64,000 nt of DNA, taken from NCBI GenBank assembly GCA_002633005.1, contig NMRA01000019.1, positions 807,348 through 871,347 on the forward strand, given 5' to 3'. The notes beneath the pieces were generated by a model. It saw only the letters and a program-made list of their open reading frames with translations. It was not told the origin of the DNA and did no database searches. The position numbers and the translations under genes were made by a program. Of this stretch, positions 62,401 to 64,000 are shown piece after piece (the stretch's first letter is position 1; each line of letters begins with the position of its first letter). Source of the stretch: Phoronis australis. Lineage: Eukaryota > Phoronida > Phoronidae.

Positions 62401-63638
62401 GTTTTGTATTTTTGTAAAATGCCCTTTCTAGACTTCTTTTTTAAAGAACACAGACTTTACTTAAAGATGGTTAGCAAGTGCAAGTTTCACCATCAGTAAC
62501 ATCATCAACCTCAAATGTGAGGTCATCCAAGGACACCTCCCAACTGTATGCATAAGGCCCAGGATGAAAAGAGGGAAAAATACCAGCCAGTCTTGACAAA
62601 AAATGGCAATGTTCTGATTTCATTTTCAGACCGTCGTAAATAATTGAGTTGTGATTGAAACATAGCAATTCAACAATTGTCGTTCTCTATGGTTACACTG
62701 TGACCAAAATGGAGCTCACAAGCGTTTTTTTTTCAATCATCACAAACAGCTCACTTTGAAGTCGGACAACTTCTGAGTAACCCATGGATCTTACAAATCT
62801 AGCACAAAGATGATAAATTGAGCTTGCTACTGTAGAATTTTGGAACTGTAAGCAAGCCATTTCCTACAAATACAAGTTGAGGGGATGGGTGTTTAGTTCA
62901 GCCAAGTCTGAAAATGCGCAATGGCGCATATAGGGACATCAGTGATTGTTAAGGCGAATATGGCAACACAGTGGTGGTCGCGACCAACATAACTTTAATG
63001 TTAGGATAATGCTATCTCAAACAAAAAAGTAATGAACAAAATGTTTTGTACTAGTAAAGCATGACTTGCTGAGAGATCCTGAGACAATTATTAAAAAATA
63101 ATTACTTTTGAATTTGTAACTGTTGAAGTTTGCCTCATTCTGTAACATGAGCGATGGCAAGAGCTGACATGAACCCACATTGTGCATCACAAATAGTACA
63201 CACAAAAAGGGTGTGCATTGGTTCAAATATATGGTGAGTTGTCAAATCAATCAGTTTGAACAGTTGCTGTATCAATCAGTCGTACATTGAGACAGCCACA
63301 AAAGACAATATTGCCACTGTGGAGCACCCAGTAGTCAGATGTGTATGGAAATCAATTTCAACAGAGAATTCTGAAATTGCCACAAGGGGACAGTGAACGC
63401 AGTGTTTAGACCAATCTCTGAAAGTCGACGGATAACACCAATACGCAACGTCATACCGTGGATGGATGAACAGCATGAGTGACAGTTGTTTTCAACTTAC
63501 GTGCACTGGCCAGGTGACATATTGTATGATGGGAAATATTGTTGCCCAGCAACTGGTGAGAACCATGTCGGTTGTTTAGCGTTTCCATGGCGATCCTTGT
63601 AAGAGCATGCCTTTTGAAGACAAACAGGATCTAGAGAA
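59417..63638 (-). CDS. HMCES: HMCES, SRAP-domain abasic-site processing protein (five exons, both ends missing)
   Basis: HMCES covalently caps abasic sites in single-stranded DNA at replication forks through its N-terminal Cys. Five exons join in frame for about 210 residues: K-A-C-S-Y-K-D-R-H-G-N, F-P-S-Y-N-M-S-P, L-W-G-L-V-P-S-W, N-C-R-S-E-S, C-V-V-L-A-D-G-F-Y-E-W, L-K-M-A-G-L-F-D, Y-S-Y-T-V-I-T-V and I-H-H-R-M-P all match the SRAP fold. The Glu of FYEW and the His of HHRMP correspond to catalytic residues E127 and H210 of the human protein. The exon with the initiator Met and catalytic Cys2 lies beyond 64000. The exons after HHRMP, which complete the domain and tail, are not found in the window. 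Confidence 0.9.
60467..60528 (-). CDS. HMCES: HMCES exon with LLKMAGLFD motif
   Basis: Acceptor TTTTGCAG; donor taken as GAG|GTAATA because only this keeps phase 0 for the next exon (a GTGAGG five bases upstream would not). Confidence 0.85.
61098..61228 (-). CDS. HMCES: HMCES exon with FYEW motif
   Basis: Acceptor CCTTTTAG, donor AATG|GTAGGC. Encodes F-Y-E-W-K-T, Q-P-Y-Y-I-Y-S-R-R and a polar insert. Confidence 0.9.
61229..62065 (-). other. HMCES intron
   Basis: About 0.84 kb; nothing else recognised. Confidence 0.5.
62066..62284 (-). CDS. HMCES: HMCES exon with WGLVPSW motif
   Basis: Acceptor TGTGCAG, donor GG|GTAGGT, 219 nt. Encodes Q-P-M-L-W-G-L-V-P-S-W, S-N-C-R-S-E-S-L and C-V-V-L-A-D-G. 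Confidence 0.92.
62285..63500 (-). other. HMCES intron
   Basis: About 1.2 kb; an open - strand frame near 62471-62668 shows no similarity. Nothing else seen. Confidence 0.5.
63501..63638 (-). CDS. HMCES: HMCES exon 2 (first one in the window)
   Basis: Acceptor TTTGTTACAG, donor GCAC|GTAAGT, phase 2 both sides. Encodes L-D-P-V-C-L-Q-K-A-C-S-Y-K-D-R and P-S-Y-N-M-S-P-G-Q-C. Confidence 0.85.
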
Positions 63639-63700
63639 CTGTAACAAAGGGAACATCATGGAATACAACTGAGTGGAGATGGTGGTCTAAAAGACATGTT

Positions 63701-64000
63701 ATTTGTTCACACAAGCTGCAACTTGTTCATACTAGGTGCACCTTGTTCATACTAGCTGCAACTTGTTCATACTAGCTGCACCTTGTTCATACTAGCTGCA
63801 ACTTGTTCATACTAGGTGTCCCTTGTTCATACTAGCTGCAACTTGCTCATACTAGCTGCAACTTGCTCATACTAGCTGCACCTTGCTCATACTAGCTGCA
63901 CCTTGTTCATACTAGCTGCAACTTGTTCATACTAGCTGCAACTTGTTCATACTAGCTGCAACTTGTTCATACTAGCTGCAACTTGTTCATACTAGCTGCA
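63701..64000 (+). repeat. 20 bp minisatellite, continues past the window edge
   Basis: Fifteen consecutive units of ACTTGTTCATACTAGCTGCA with exact 20 bp period and few changes (ACTAGGTG, CTTGCTCAT). It lies in the HMCES first intron. Confidence 0.97.

Noticed and set aside
63701-64000. CRISPR-like array
   Set aside because: The 20 bp units are contiguous without spacers and the DNA is eukaryotic; this is a minisatellite.

Overview
The window is animal nuclear DNA. Its genes have many exons with GT-AG introns, AT-rich introns full of MITE-like repeats and minisatellites, tRNA-derived SINE-like heads, and isolated single N bases that look like compressed assembly gaps. The conserved genes are recognisably metazoan (DYNC2I2/WDR34, HMCES, FAM136A). 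The large gene on the left is not one I recognise. A marine invertebrate is my best guess, but the sequence alone does not fix the phylum.

Left part, 283 to 38731, + strand: one very large gene, of which 45 coding exons and about 2,600 residues lie in the window (the 5' end is outside). It encodes an ectodomain of about 18 tandem modules of roughly 105 to 120 residues, a degenerate 19th module next to the membrane, one hydrophobic membrane segment (32175-32266), and a cytoplasmic tail of about 558 residues with a Gly-rich and Thr-rich section and Arg-Arg-x-Ser sites. Each module is normally one long exon plus one short exon. The intron inside a module is phase 1 and the intron between modules is phase 2 almost without exception, so the array looks built by duplication of symmetrical 2-2 exon pairs. 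I cannot assign the module to a named family. Its beta-alpha-beta-beta-alpha-beta look suggests a ferredoxin-like or SEA-like fold. This is the strongest candidate for something undescribed here.

Middle, 38732 to 44026: a tail-to-tail intergenic stretch carrying a 1.7 kb dispersed element made of about four internal units of roughly 430 bp.

Right part: DYNC2I2 (WDR34, a dynein-2 intermediate chain for intraflagellar transport) is complete on the - strand, 11 exons, 55665 down to 44027, with one GC-AG intron. Only 155 bp upstream of its ATG, exon 1 of a FAM136A-like gene starts on the + strand, so the two seem to share a bidirectional promoter. HMCES (SRAP-domain abasic-site sensor) follows on the - strand, five exons from 63638 to 59417; its first exon lies beyond the window. 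The downstream exons of both FAM136A and HMCES are missing, and a single N at 57856 lies exactly between them, so a hidden gap probably holds both 3' ends.

Repeats are prominent: an ISL2EU-like DNA transposon remnant (11433-14944), four copies of a MITE family, several near-perfect palindromes, a triple fold-back element, two inverted copies of a CAGGG-ended repeat, and a 20 bp minisatellite that runs off the right edge. The duplicated exon at 26570 and 27011 looks like two unmerged alleles, one with and one without a repeat insertion.
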